DNA from: CAWUKT01 sp963923035
GTDB lineage: Bacteria > Bacteroidota > Bacteroidia > J057 > JADKCL01
Assembly: GCA_963923035.1 (NCBI GenBank)
Contig: CAWUKT010000028.1
Span: forward strand, 1-64,000
DNA: 64,000 nucleotides
Direction of reading: 5' to 3'
A program made the position numbers and the translations under genes. The notes below the pieces were generated by a model, which worked only from the letters and a program-made list of their open reading frames with translations, searched no databases and had not been told where the DNA came from. This document shows, piece after piece, positions 1 through 9,579 of this stretch. Each line of letters opens with the position of its first letter. Within the stretch, counting starts at the first letter, position 1.

Positions 1-51
1 ACGCGCTCGGGACTTACACCCTAGAGTCATTGCCCATGCCGGGCACACACG

Positions 52-84
52 AAAAGAGACCCCCCGAATTGGAAGGTCTCTTTT
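52..84 (-). terminator. Rho-independent terminator of the PKD/T9SS protein gene
   Basis: A perfect 10-bp inverted repeat (arms 52-61 and 75-84, 13-nt loop) lies about 38 bases past the stop codon of the minus-strand gene that ends at 122. Its arms end in A and T runs, so it may work in both directions. Confidence 0.75.
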
Positions 85-121
85 GAACAGGTCGGTTTGG
101 CCGTAAGGATCGCTTGCGGAG

Positions 122-2428
122 CTATTGCAGTTGGAGGCGGATCACTTGCAGGGAAGTGCCGTCCATGATCCGCACGATGTACATGCCATTGGCTTCGCCG
201 GACAGGTCCAGGCGGATTTCAGCTCCCTTCGCATTGCCTTGCTTCAGGACCGTGCGCCCGGTGGCATCCATGACTTCCAGGTCAACGGAACCACCACCTT
301 CGTTTTGAAGGAAAACTTCTCCAGTGGTCGGATTCGGGAACAAGGTATAGTTGGAAGCGGGAACAGGCTTTTCCGGAGCGACATCGTCCATGGTTTCGGG
401 AAGGTTGCCCGTCGGAGCTGCGGCCCGCTGGGGGAGGCGGCCGCTGCCACAGTTGACTTCAAAGACTTCGCAGATTTCCGTTTCGCAGCAATCTCCCTTC
501 GAATCCAGGCCCACGACCTTCAAACAGACGAGGTGGTTGCCCGCGGAGGGGAAGGAGTAACTGATTTCCTTTCCGTAGAAGGTCTGACCGCCGATGGTCC
601 AGACATAGCCGCCAATCGTCCGGTTGGTTTGGATGATTTCGGCGGAAAAGGTCTGGGTGCAGGGATCTTCACAGGTGGAGGTCTGGAAAATCTGAGCGGC
701 AATGGTGCAGGGATTGGGTTCGCAGACCGTCGAGATCATTTTTTCGCAGAATTTGCTGGTGCAGCAGGCCCCGCCCGTGGAACCAATGACCGTCAGGCAA
801 ATGTCGTTGGAGAAAAAGGGCTTGGAGGGATCGGGAAAAAATCGCGGATTGGGGTCGTTGGAGGTGGATCCGTCGGGGAATACCCAGTAGTAGCCGACCA
901 CGTCGGTCTGGGCTCCAACGATGGGCGCGGCGTTGAGCTGGATGAAACAGCCTTCGGCCGTCTGGGTGAACTTGGAGGTAATGTCGCATTCTTTCGGCAC
1001 GCAGCTTCCTTCCGTAGAATTCACGACGACCGGTGAAGTAGAAGGCTGGAAGGTCAGGATGGAATAGGTCGCGGGATCAAAGTCCCAATCGTTCGTCTCG
1101 GGGCTCGGCGTCGTCACTTCGAAGGACTCGGGAGCTGAACAGTCGACTCCAGGTACCGCACCATTGAGGTCGGTCCGGCAAATCACCATGTCTTTTCCAT
1201 TGCTGTTCTCCTCTTCCCCCACAAAGTAAATCGCTCCCCCAGCCTCGTCGACAATCATCTGGCTGTTGGTATTGTACTTGGTCCGGGTATCGTTGAAGTC
1301 ATCTCCGTAGCGCCGCGCCCAAACCACGTTTCCATCGAGATCAAAGCGGTACAGATAAAGCGCGTGGTTGCTGCCATCAAAATCCAGTTGGCCAAATACC
1401 AGGAGGTCGTCGCCGATATAGTCGACTTCGCGGGAAACTTCCGAGCTGTACGCCAGGTTGTCTATCGTCCATTCGGTTCGGTTGTACAAGTTGGTATTGC
1501 TGACTTCCAACAGGACATTTTTGTACTCCGAAGTGTCCACCGATTCGGCGTGAATCCCAATGATATAACTGGAAACGCCATTGTCCCCCTCGACAATGTC
1601 TATTCCGTAACCCCGACCTTCTACAGTATTCGGCTCTACGTAGAAGCGATAGCCATCGACACCCGTGTAATTGCCCATGTCATCGAAACGGCTGCCTGCG
1701 ATGCGGCTGTACTGCAAGGTACCGGTCGCCCCGCCACCGGTACCCGGCGCAATATTGCGGGACGCCACCATCAATTCGCCGGTATAGCTGTTGAGGATGG
1801 CCGCGGCCAGGTCATCGGAATGGAGATCATCCGCCGGGTTGGCGGGGTCGGAACCGTAGTATTTACGTTGTTGGATGATGGCCCCCGTGTTGGCGTTGAA
1901 AACCATGGTCAGGGCATCGGATCCATAAACGAATTGGTCCTTGACCATTCCAGTGACCACATAGTTTCCTCCCGGACGGATGTTCAGGTCGGTCAGGCGG
2001 GTGGAGGTGGTTCCCTGGTTGTGGCCCCGCCGAATCCAGATCATGGAACTTGTACTGGGGTTGAATTTGCCGATGAACAGCCGCTCATCGTCGGGATCGC
2101 TGGGATTGCGGGACGAACCACAGAATACCAGATCGTCCGTGTCCCACATCAGATCGTAGATCAGGTCGTCGCGGTGGACATCGATGTCGAGCACCCATTC
2201 CCCCGTCTTGTTGCCGGCCAGGTCCAATTCCAAAATGCTGGCCTTGTCGTCATTGTAGCCGCCCACATACAGGGAACTCCCCACTTTGATGATGGAGCTG
2301 GCCCCTTCATCGACGCCAGTTTCCCCGAATTTCTTATAAAACTGTCCGTGCACCGGACTGAACAGGCCCGCACACAGCAGGCACAAGAGCAATACAATTC
2401 TTCGTTTCGAGACTTTTTGTGTTTGCAT
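122..2428 (-). CDS. T9SS-secreted protein with PKD-like domains
   Basis: This 768-residue secreted protein is probably exported by the Sec pathway and then sent to the surface by type IX secretion. The start at 2428 is chosen because it opens a typical signal peptide (MQTQKVSKRRIVLLLCLLC onwards, cleavage near VHG-Q); the longer reading frame upstream has no coding character. The N-terminal half is rich in short beta motifs typical of secreted propeller proteins of this phylum. Two PKD-like modules follow, recognisable by YYWVFPDG and YVWTIGG strands and cysteine pairs. The last 75 or so residues form a type-A sorting domain beginning at YTLFPNPTTGEVFLQ and containing GMYIVRI. No catalytic domain is visible, so an adhesin or structural role is more likely than an enzyme. 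It is divergent from the sensor kinase at 2610. Confidence 0.85.
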   Translation of the reverse strand: MQTQKVSKRRIVLLLCLLCAGLFSPVHGQFYKKFGETGVDEGASSIIKVGSSLYVGGYNDDKASILELDLAGNKTGEWVLDIDVHRDDLIYDLMWDTDDLVFCGSSRNPSDPDDERLFIGKFNPSTSSMIWIRRGHNQGTTSTRLTDLNIRPGGNYVVTGMVKDQFVYGSDALTMVFNANTGAIIQQRKYYGSDPANPADDLHSDDLAAAILNSYTGELMVASRNIAPGTGGGATGTLQYSRIAGSRFDDMGNYTGVDGYRFYVEPNTVEGRGYGIDIVEGDNGVSSYIIGIHAESVDTSEYKNVLLEVSNTNLYNRTEWTIDNLAYSSEVSREVDYIGDDLLVFGQLDFDGSNHALYLYRFDLDGNVVWARRYGDDFNDTRTKYNTNSQMIVDEAGGAIYFVGEEENSNGKDMVICRTDLNGAVPGVDCSAPESFEVTTPSPETNDWDFDPATYSILTFQPSTSPVVVNSTEGSCVPKECDITSKFTQTAEGCFIQLNAAPIVGAQTDVVGYYWVFPDGSTSNDPNPRFFPDPSKPFFSNDICLTVIGSTGGACCTSKFCEKMISTVCEPNPCTIAAQIFQTSTCEDPCTQTFSAEIIQTNRTIGGYVWTIGGQTFYGKEISYSFPSAGNHLVCLKVVGLDSKGDCCETEICEVFEVNCGSGRLPQRAAAPTGNLPETMDDVAPEKPVPASNYTLFPNPTTGEVFLQNEGGGSVDLEVMDATGRTVLKQGNAKGAEIRLDLSGEANGMYIVRIMDGTSLQVIRLQLQ

Positions 2429-2609
2429 GATTAAAAGTGATTTGTTGTTGGATATGGCCGGCAAGCAACAAACTCCGGAAATGCGAAAGGGAGGGAACCA
2501 ACGAAAGGGAGGGCAAAAGGGATGAAAGTAGCGGTTGAGTGAGCGAAGGAAAATGGGCGGAAATGGAAAATGCCTCTCAAGGGACAAGCTCGAAAAATGC
2601 CTAATTTAG

Positions 2610-5534
2610 ATGGTGAATTCGATGTCGCTTCAAACCTATATGATCGGCCTTCTGACATTGCTGGCCCTGACTTCTGTCCGGGCCCAGCAACCGAGCTTCG
2701 TCCATTTTGGGACGGGCGAAGGGCTGCCTTCCGGGATGGTCTACGACATCATCCAGGACCGGGAGGGCTATATCTGGCTCGCCACCGAAAGCGGGCTTTC
2801 CCGCTACAACGGCCATGAATTCTACAACTTCAGCCACTCCGATGGCATGATGGGAACCGATGTCATTCGGCTGAAAGAAGACAGCCGGGGCCGGATCTGG
2901 CTCTGCAACTACAACAGCACCATCGAGTTCTGGCACCAAGGCCAGTTTTACAACCCCGGCAATGTGCCGGCATTGGCCAGCATTGAACTCCAATCCTTTC
3001 CCCTGATGACCGAAGAAGATGCCCGCGGAAACATCTACTTCATCACCAAGTCGGAACTGGTGAGCATCGATCCGGAGGTCAGCACCGCCCGCGTGACCTC
3101 CTACCCCAACCTTGACTATCTGTACCGGGACGCAAACGGCCAGATCAGCCTGATTAGCCGGGCCGGCAAGGTCTTTTCTCCCGAACCCGAAACCCCCAGC
3201 ATCGATTTCAACCTGTTCAACCGCGTGGGGCGGACCCTGTATCTCCCGCCTCACCACCTCTTTCGTGTGACCACCGACTCGATCTATTTGCTGGACCTGG
3301 CCAGCCAAAGGACTCTTTTCCGCCAGAAAAACGCCCATGAGAAGATGCCCACGCGCATCGACGCCCACAATGCGGGGGAAACCTGGGTTCTGAGTTGGTC
3401 AGGCGTTCAGGTTTTTCAGGGAGTGGACATGGGAGGAGCACCCAGTCGGTCCTTGCTGGCGGGGAAACCTGTCAGCGCTTCGCTCATGGACCGGGAGGGC
3501 AATTTGTGGTTGGCGACGCTGGGAGAGGGAGTGTACATGAGCCCGAATCCGGTGGAGCGGACCTGGCGCACCTCGGACGGGTTGCCCGTGAACCAGGTGG
3601 ACCAGCTCTTGCTGGACGAGGAGGGTGTCCTGTGGTTGGGCTTTCCGGGGGGCAAGGTCGGCTATTTGAAGAATGGACAATTCAATCCCATTGAAAGCAC
3701 GGCACCGGAGGGAAAAAATGAAAACCGGTGCATGGGCATAATAAAAGGTCCTGACGGGGCGGTCTGGTGGATGCATGACTATGCCATCTCTATTTTAAGG
3801 GAGGGGAAAATCGATTGGATTCCGCTACAAGGGAAGGGCATCTCCATCGATCCGGACGGAAATGTATGGATCAACAGCTATGGCGGCAGTTTCCCTACTC
3901 CTTACGATAGGTTGCCCCAAGACATCGAAGCGCGGGGAAGTGCTTATCGCATATTGATTGATTTAGGGGTGAAGGGAACGGCCCGGGAGCTGGTGACCTT
4001 GCCGAATGGAGAGGTGGTGGCGGCCACGGCATCGGGGCTGAAGGTATGCCAGGGCCACCAATTGTACCTATGGAAGGATTCACCGCTCTTTCAAAACAGC
4101 ATCAACGACCTGGATTTGGGGGCCAATGGAGAACTCGCCGTCAGTATTCACGGCAATGGCATCGCACTGTTCCTGTCGGATACTCTGCTGACCCTGGACC
4201 GGAGTGGCGGATTGACCAGTGATTACGGTGTTCGGGTGCGGTTGGAAGGAGATTCAGTGCTGTGGGTGGGGAGCAATGCCGGACTCAACCGGGTGGTTTT
4301 CTCTTCTCGGGGCTGGAAGGAGTTGCGGAAATATACGCAGGAGGATGGCCTGGCCTCAAATCGGGTGACCGATATGGCTCCAAACGGAGACAGCATTTGG
4401 GTGGCAACCCACGGCGGACTCAGCTATCTTCCGGTTCGACCGCCGCGGAGCCCGGACCATATTCCTTTGAAGATCACCCAGGTAAAATCGCAAGGAACGC
4501 CATTTTTCCCCTCCGAACCCATTCATTTGCCCTACAACCAAAACAGCCTCACCATTACCTACGACGGGCTCTATTTCCGAAACCCCGACCGCCTTCACTT
4601 CCGCTACCAGATGGGAGAATCCGATACGACTTTCCACACCACCCAACAGCGCCAGGTCGAATTTCCATCGCTTGCTTCCGGCGACTATACCTTTCACCTG
4701 GAGTGCTCGGCGGATGGAAAGAATTGGTTTGCGGCGGAAAATGACCTGAAAATATCGGTTGCAACGCCCTACTACCGTAAATGGTGGTTTTTCCTAACCT
4801 TGGTGCTGGGCAGCGGAATGTTGTTTACCCTGGCCATCACGTGGCAGAGCCGTTCCGTCCGCGCGCGGAACAAGCTCCGGCGACAAGCCGACGAATTCAA
4901 GGATTTGGCCCTCCGCGCCCAGATCAACCCCCATTTCATTTTCAATTCCCTCAACAGCATTCAGCAATTCGTGGCCAGGAAAGACGAGCATTCTGCCCTG
5001 TTGTACCTCAGCAAGTTCAGTCGCCTCATTCGCATGACCCTGGAGAATACCCGCTCGTCCAATCTCAACCTGAGCGAGGAACTCAAGGCCCTTCAATTTT
5101 ACCTCGAATTGGAATCCCTACGGGTGGGGGAGCGACTTTCCTTCGAAATCCTTTATCCCGTGGACCTGGAAGCGGACAACATCATCATCCCCGGCATGGT
5201 GATCCAGCCCCTCGCCGAGAACGGCATCTGGCACGGAATCCTCCTGAAAGATGGCCCGGGAAAACTGTCCATCCGCATTTCGGAGCCCTCGCCAGCCCGC
5301 ATCCAAATTGTGGTGGAGGACGACGGGATCGGGAGAAAGGCGGCGGCGAAGTACCAACAGCAAAAGGGGCACCAAAGCATTGGTGTCGACAATATCCGCA
5401 AGCGCCTCGACCTGTTCGGCGCTGAATTCGGCGGTCCAGCCCAACTGGTCATAGAGGACCTATACGACGACGGCCTTCCCAGCGGCACCCGGTGCACCAT
5501 TCAAATTCCCAAAATCCAAAGTTTCTTTCCATGA
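2610..5534 (+). CDS. Beta-propeller sensor histidine kinase, LytS type
   Basis: This 974-residue membrane sensor kinase is the partner of the LytTR regulator that follows. It has a signal peptide (about residues 1-26), a periplasmic ligand-sensing propeller of two-component Reg_prop repeats (about 30-620, with repeated motifs such as GYIWLAT, GNLWLAT and LWVGSNAGL), and a Y_Y_Y-type Ig domain (about 625-720). One transmembrane helix (WWFFLTLVLGSGMLFTLAI, about 725-745) precedes a His_kinase domain whose phosphoacceptor is His775 in QINPHFIFNSLNS. The HATPase region has an N-box near 862 (QPLAENGIWHG) and a DDGIG G-box. A second ATG at 2622 is equally plausible as the start. It overlaps the regulator gene by an ATGA, implying translational coupling. 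The ligand is unknown. Confidence 0.93.
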   Translation: MVNSMSLQTYMIGLLTLLALTSVRAQQPSFVHFGTGEGLPSGMVYDIIQDREGYIWLATESGLSRYNGHEFYNFSHSDGMMGTDVIRLKEDSRGRIWLCNYNSTIEFWHQGQFYNPGNVPALASIELQSFPLMTEEDARGNIYFITKSELVSIDPEVSTARVTSYPNLDYLYRDANGQISLISRAGKVFSPEPETPSIDFNLFNRVGRTLYLPPHHLFRVTTDSIYLLDLASQRTLFRQKNAHEKMPTRIDAHNAGETWVLSWSGVQVFQGVDMGGAPSRSLLAGKPVSASLMDREGNLWLATLGEGVYMSPNPVERTWRTSDGLPVNQVDQLLLDEEGVLWLGFPGGKVGYLKNGQFNPIESTAPEGKNENRCMGIIKGPDGAVWWMHDYAISILREGKIDWIPLQGKGISIDPDGNVWINSYGGSFPTPYDRLPQDIEARGSAYRILIDLGVKGTARELVTLPNGEVVAATASGLKVCQGHQLYLWKDSPLFQNSINDLDLGANGELAVSIHGNGIALFLSDTLLTLDRSGGLTSDYGVRVRLEGDSVLWVGSNAGLNRVVFSSRGWKELRKYTQEDGLASNRVTDMAPNGDSIWVATHGGLSYLPVRPPRSPDHIPLKITQVKSQGTPFFPSEPIHLPYNQNSLTITYDGLYFRNPDRLHFRYQMGESDTTFHTTQQRQVEFPSLASGDYTFHLECSADGKNWFAAENDLKISVATPYYRKWWFFLTLVLGSGMLFTLAITWQSRSVRARNKLRRQADEFKDLALRAQINPHFIFNSLNSIQQFVARKDEHSALLYLSKFSRLIRMTLENTRSSNLNLSEELKALQFYLELESLRVGERLSFEILYPVDLEADNIIIPGMVIQPLAENGIWHGILLKDGPGKLSIRISEPSPARIQIVVEDDGIGRKAAAKYQQQKGHQSIGVDNIRKRLDLFGAEFGGPAQLVIEDLYDDGLPSGTRCTIQIPKIQSFFP

Positions 5535-6283
5535 CAATCACTGCGGTCCTGATCGACGACGAAGAAAGTGCGCGGGCAACCCTGGTGGCCTTGTTGTCGG
5601 CCTATTGTCCTGAGGTTCAGGTGGTGGCCGAAGTCGAATCGGTCGCCGATGGATTGGAGGCCATCCAGCAGCACCAACCGGGAATCGTATTCCTGGATGT
5701 GCAGATGCCCCGCCAGAACGGATTTCACCTCCTTGACCGCATCGCCCAGCCGCCCGGTTTCGAGATCATCTTCACCACCGCCTACGACCAGTACGCCTTG
5801 CGGGCGATCCGGGCTGGCGCGGCGGATTATTTGCTCAAGCCCGTCGATATTTTGGAGTTGCAGGATGCCGTCAACCGTGTCCTGGAGCGGGTCAAAAACC
5901 GGACCCAGCATCCCGGCTGGCGGGTGATCGCGGAGAACCAGGCGACGGAAGACCTCCTGACTCAAAAGTTGACCCTGCCCACGGCCGATGGATTCTTCGT
6001 GGCACGCTACCAGGAGATTGTGCGCTGCGAGGCGGACCGGAACTATACCTGGTTCTACCTCCGCAATGGGCGGAAGATTTTGGTCAGCAAAACTTTAAAA
6101 ACATTTGAGGAATTGTTGCCTGAGGTGGCCTTCATGCGCGTCCACAAATCCCATATCATCAATTTGAATGAAGTCATTCGCTATTCCCGGGGCAATACCG
6201 GGATCATCGAAATGAGTGACGGCGCCGAAATCGACATTTCCCGGAACAAGAAACAGGCGTTTTTGACCCGGATGAACCAATAG
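5531..6283 (+). CDS. LytTR-family response regulator
   Basis: This is a 250-residue DNA-binding response regulator paired with the upstream kinase. The receiver domain shows the acidic pair Asp9/Asp10, the phosphoacceptor Asp56 (FLDVQMP), and the conserved Lys in YLLKPVD. A LytTR DNA-binding domain occupies about residues 145-245, with the family motifs FMRVHKSHIIN and the preceding basic strand. The start at 5531 is used because its ATG overlaps the kinase stop (ATGA) and yields a receiver domain starting directly at its first strand. The regulon is not evident from the window; the divergent T9SS protein at 122-2428 is the nearest candidate (inference). Confidence 0.95.
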   Translation: MTITAVLIDDEESARATLVALLSAYCPEVQVVAEVESVADGLEAIQQHQPGIVFLDVQMPRQNGFHLLDRIAQPPGFEIIFTTAYDQYALRAIRAGAADYLLKPVDILELQDAVNRVLERVKNRTQHPGWRVIAENQATEDLLTQKLTLPTADGFFVARYQEIVRCEADRNYTWFYLRNGRKILVSKTLKTFEELLPEVAFMRVHKSHIINLNEVIRYSRGNTGIIEMSDGAEIDISRNKKQAFLTRMNQ

Positions 6284-6291
6284 GCGCGTTG

Positions 6292-6325
6292 ATGAGCCAT
6301 CCGTGCCGTGCGGTTTGCTCATTTT
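6292..6325 (+). terminator. Possible terminator after the LytTR regulator
   Basis: Six-base arms ATGAGC (6292-6297) and GCTCAT (6317-6322) run into a short T stretch nine bases after the regulator stop. The loop is long and the T tract is only four bases, so this is a weak call. Confidence 0.4.
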
Positions 6326-6413
6326 ACCCAGCCGTTCGTCCTTGGAGACGGTCATTGGATCATTTTGAAGAGGGGGAGGGAAAACGAATGAAAATAGACA
6401 GAGGCATAAAAAA

Positions 6414-6435
6414 ACGTCCCGCTATTGCGGGACGT
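6414..6435 (-). terminator. Rho-independent terminator of the 118-aa secreted protein gene
   Basis: Nine-base arms (6414-6422 and 6427-6435) with a four-base loop are followed, on the minus strand, by a run of T. The hairpin lies 26 bases past the stop of the gene at 6462-6818. Confidence 0.85.
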
Positions 6436-6461
6436 AGTCAATAATATTTCCGAGAAAAACT

Positions 6462-6818
6462 CTAGTCTTTGAGGAGGAACTTGGTCAGGTTGAAAACCTG
6501 ATCCAGAGGAACCGCAGCGGATACATCGATCAAGATTTCGATGCCAATTCCGCCGTATTCAACCCGGTACAAGCCAACGCCGATCTCAGTTACTTCAATG
6601 CAATTGCAATGGTAATAGAGGCGGATGAATTGCTCGGGGATATAATTGTAATAGGGCGCCGCAAGCGATAAGATTTCGTGCAGCGTCTCTTCTTCAATGT
6701 CCGGGGGCGTGCTTTCTTCCAGCTCATACGTATCTACACAACCCTGATCGTTGCCTGCATTGGCGAACATGGGGCTTCCTGCGATGAACAAGAAAAGAAA
6801 ACAGTAGAAATACTTCAT
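6462..6818 (-). CDS. Small secreted protein of unknown function
   Basis: This 118-residue protein has a clear signal peptide (MKYFYCFLFLFIAGSPMFANA, cleavage after ANA). The start at 6818 is preferred over the upstream in-frame one because it opens that signal directly. The mature part is acidic, with one Cys near its start and a CNC motif in the middle. It ends in alternating hydrophobic residues that suggest a small beta-rich fold. I do not recognise a family. The gene stands alone, with its own strong terminator, between convergent and divergent neighbours. Confidence 0.7.
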   Translation of the reverse strand: MKYFYCFLFLFIAGSPMFANAGNDQGCVDTYELEESTPPDIEEETLHEILSLAAPYYNYIPEQFIRLYYHCNCIEVTEIGVGLYRVEYGGIGIEILIDVSAAVPLDQVFNLTKFLLKD

Positions 6819-7327
6819 AAAGCGTTCAGCATTTATTTCCACTAGCTTTTAAATATCGGGACTTTCCGTTGAAATTACAAATTCCCGAAATCCCTCCGGT
6901 AGTTTCCTTTTTCTTGCCCCTGATTCTAAATGGATTCAGTTGTGATTGGTGGGCGATTCGGCTTTCTGAGTGATAAAAATTACAGACAAAGAGCAAGTTC
7001 AGAGATATGAAGGGGCCATTTTTCCAGACAAAACCAAGAATCTTCCGGAGGTGGGGAATGAAAAGTAGAAGAAAGGGAGATAAAAGGCACCCATTTAGGG
7101 GTCAACTTTTGGTGGGTAGATAGTATGCTTTTGGGGCTAAAAATGTGCCTTTGAAGGCTGTATTAGCCTATTTTTTGAGGGGTTGACCGAAAAATCTGAT
7201 TGATTTTTCCGCCTAAAAAAACTACATTTCAAATGCTTTTGGATCGTCGTGCAGTATATGTAAAAAGGTTATTTGCTTACCCGACTGCGTACCGTCCTTA
7301 TTGACTACAATTGCCAACCGCCAACCC
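6819..7327. other. AT-rich intergenic stretch, divergent promoter region
   Basis: This region is noticeably richer in A and T than its surroundings and lies between two divergently transcribed genes, so it should hold both promoters. I found no exact TTG-N19/20-TAnnTTTG element. Two short heptamers, GGTCAAC at 7100-7106 and GTTGACC at 7182-7188, are reverse complements of each other but too far apart to call an operator. No RNA gene or credible open frame was seen. Confidence 0.5.
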
Positions 7328-9523
7328 ATGAATACATCTCATTCGCGTGCTCCGCAACAGCGGCGCCAGTCAGGGTCCATGGACACCGCCCAACTGAAGG
7401 GAAAAAATCCCCCCAACCTCAATCTTCAGGCCGGTGCGCCGGTCCAGCGGGCCACGGCTCCCGTCCAGCGGGCCAAATCGGCCGAGGAAAAGGTCCTTGA
7501 CCGGGTCAAGGGCTACGACCAGTACATCGAAGAAGCCGCTGCCACCTACGGCATTCCCGTTACCCAGATCCGCTCCCTCATCGCAGTGGAATCAGCCGGT
7601 CGCTCCGATGCCTCCTCCGGAGCTGCTTGGGGCCTCATGCAAATCACCAAAGGGACCTGGGGCGATACCCAAGGCCGTTTCCCCGAACTCGCCCGCTACG
7701 ACTTTGACTCCTACTGGGACAATCCCCGGATCAACATCATGTTTGGGGTGGCGACCTTTAAGACCAAGATGAAAACCGTAGGCGTCGGCACCGACGATGC
7801 CAATTTCGCCTCCCTCGCCATCACGGCCTACAACGCCGGCGAAGGAACCGTGCGCTATGCCATCCGCAACGCCACCAACGCGGGTTCCCAGAACCCGACG
7901 GCCGATGCCCTCAAGCCGGAATATCTCAAACCGGCCATTGAACGCACCCGCATTTACCGCTATTACCTGACCGGTCGCGGCAAGCGCTACAACAAATCCG
8001 GTACCGTCGAGGAAGCCGTAGAATTGAAATTCAAGGAAGTTTCCCGTTATCCGGACAAGGTCCAGCGTTACCTGGCTCTCCAAAACGATGGCGGTCAGAA
8101 TGACCAGCAGGACAACGCGACCGATTCCTCCAACAGCGAATCCTCCGATCCCATTGGAACCGGGGTGATCACCGCGCAGGGCCTGAACGTACGGACCGGC
8201 CCCGGCACGAGCTTTGGCAAGGCAGGTAACCCCTTGACCCAGGACGCCAGCGTGACCATTTACGCCGAACAAGACGGCTGGTACAAAATAGGCGATGACC
8301 GCTGGATCAGCGGCAAGCACGTCGCGATGACGGAAACCCAGCCCGAACAACAGTCCGACCAGCCCATTGGCTCCGGTAAAATTACCGCTAGCGCCCTCAA
8401 CGTGCGCTCCGGCCCCGGAACCGGATTCGGTAAGGTGGGGGAAGCCCTCCGCAAGGATGCTGACATCACCATCTATGCTGAGCAGGATGGTTGGTACAAT
8501 ATTGGCGAAGACCGGTGGGTCTCGGCCCGTTACGTCGAAATGACAGCCGCCCCGCCCCAAAATGAACAGTCCAGTGGTCCCATCGATACCGGGACCGTTT
8601 CCACGGGCGCCCTCAACGTACGTTCCGGACCTGGAGGCACCCACGACAAAGCGGGTGATCCTTTGACCCGGGGCAGCAAAGTCGACGTCTTCGAAAAGAA
8701 AGACGGTTGGCTGCGAATCGGAGAAGATTTGTGGGTGTCCGGAAGATTCGTGGAACTGGGAAGTCAGACGGGCGGAGGGCAAACGGATGGGGGCCAAAGC
8801 GGCAATCCCACGCCAGCTCCGACCGAGAAAAAAGGCTTCGTGGTCGCTTCCTCGCTCAACGTTCGGTCCGGAATCGGAACGGGCAGCCCGATTGTGCGTC
8901 GCCTGACCCGCAACCAGCAGGTCGTCATCCTCGAAGAACGCGATGGTTGGGTCCGCATCAGTGACAACGAATGGGTATCGGGCAAATTCATTCAGCCGGG
9001 TGAACCGAACCGCACAGGAGCCGGAATGGGGCCCAAACCCCGCTGGATCTCCGTGGCCGAAAGCGAAATTGGTCAGAAAGAAATCAAAGGCAGCCGCCAC
9101 AACCCGCGGGTGATCGAGTACCACGCGACGACCGGCCGTTTTGGCACGGACGAAGTACCGTGGTGCGCGTCCTTCGCCAACTGGGTCATGCGCCAGGCAG
9201 GCCAGCCCGAAACCGGAAGTGCCCTGGCGATGTCCTTCGCCAATTATGGTACGCGTCTGAACCGTCCCGCTTACGGCGCGTTGGCCGTATTCTCCTATGG
9301 CGGCGGTAAGGGCCACGTCGGATTTGTCGTTGGGAAGCAGGGAGACCGGATTTTGGTCCTCGGTGGGAACCAGAGTGACTCCGTCAAGATCAGCTCCTTC
9401 AGCACGTCCAAGATTCACTCCTACGTCGTGCCGGAAGGCTACGAAGTACCGGCCGAAGCGTATAACCTCGGTGGTTCCGGAGGCGAGTACGAAGATGGGG
9501 GAGGCGTAGCCGCAACCCGATAA
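7328..9523 (+). CDS. Muralytic protein: lytic transglycosylase, four SH3b, CHAP/NlpC-like domain
   Basis: This 731-residue putative peptidoglycan-degrading enzyme lacks a signal peptide. It begins with a basic, disordered leader of about 50 residues that includes two PVQR motifs (GAPVQRATAPVQRA). An SLT-type transglycosylase domain follows (about 60-235) with the probable catalytic Glu88 in LIAVESAG and GLMQ after it. Four bacterial SH3 domains (about 275-557) each carry an LNVRxGxG core and a D(G)W strand. A C-terminal cysteine amidase/endopeptidase-like domain (TIGR02594 resemblance, about 565-710) has Cys613 in PWCASFANW and His663 in GHVGFVVG. The ATG at 7328 is preferred to the TTG at 7301. 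Leaders with PVQR are familiar from Bacteroidota proteins associated with contractile injection systems (from memory), so a cargo role is possible (inference). Confidence 0.88.
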   Translation: MNTSHSRAPQQRRQSGSMDTAQLKGKNPPNLNLQAGAPVQRATAPVQRAKSAEEKVLDRVKGYDQYIEEAAATYGIPVTQIRSLIAVESAGRSDASSGAAWGLMQITKGTWGDTQGRFPELARYDFDSYWDNPRINIMFGVATFKTKMKTVGVGTDDANFASLAITAYNAGEGTVRYAIRNATNAGSQNPTADALKPEYLKPAIERTRIYRYYLTGRGKRYNKSGTVEEAVELKFKEVSRYPDKVQRYLALQNDGGQNDQQDNATDSSNSESSDPIGTGVITAQGLNVRTGPGTSFGKAGNPLTQDASVTIYAEQDGWYKIGDDRWISGKHVAMTETQPEQQSDQPIGSGKITASALNVRSGPGTGFGKVGEALRKDADITIYAEQDGWYNIGEDRWVSARYVEMTAAPPQNEQSSGPIDTGTVSTGALNVRSGPGGTHDKAGDPLTRGSKVDVFEKKDGWLRIGEDLWVSGRFVELGSQTGGGQTDGGQSGNPTPAPTEKKGFVVASSLNVRSGIGTGSPIVRRLTRNQQVVILEERDGWVRISDNEWVSGKFIQPGEPNRTGAGMGPKPRWISVAESEIGQKEIKGSRHNPRVIEYHATTGRFGTDEVPWCASFANWVMRQAGQPETGSALAMSFANYGTRLNRPAYGALAVFSYGGGKGHVGFVVGKQGDRILVLGGNQSDSVKISSFSTSKIHSYVVPEGYEVPAEAYNLGGSGGEYEDGGGVAATR

Positions 9524-9551
9524 ATGTAGAAATCTCCATTTACCTTATAGC

Positions 9552-9579
9552 AAGCCGGGGCCCAGTGTTCCGGCTTTTT
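9552..9579 (+). terminator. Terminator after the muralytic protein gene
   Basis: Arms AAGCCGG (9552-9558) and CCGGCTT (9570-9576) are followed by a T run ending at 9579, just before the stop of the convergent gene. The hairpin probably serves both genes. Confidence 0.75.

Noticed and set aside
7100..7188. GGTCAAC and GTTGACC as an operator or terminator
   Set aside because: Seven bases only, 75 bases apart, with no T tract. Chance is likely.
7592..9418. A 608-residue minus-strand frame opposite the muralytic gene
   Set aside because: Shadow frame with repeats that mirror the SH3b repeats on the other strand.
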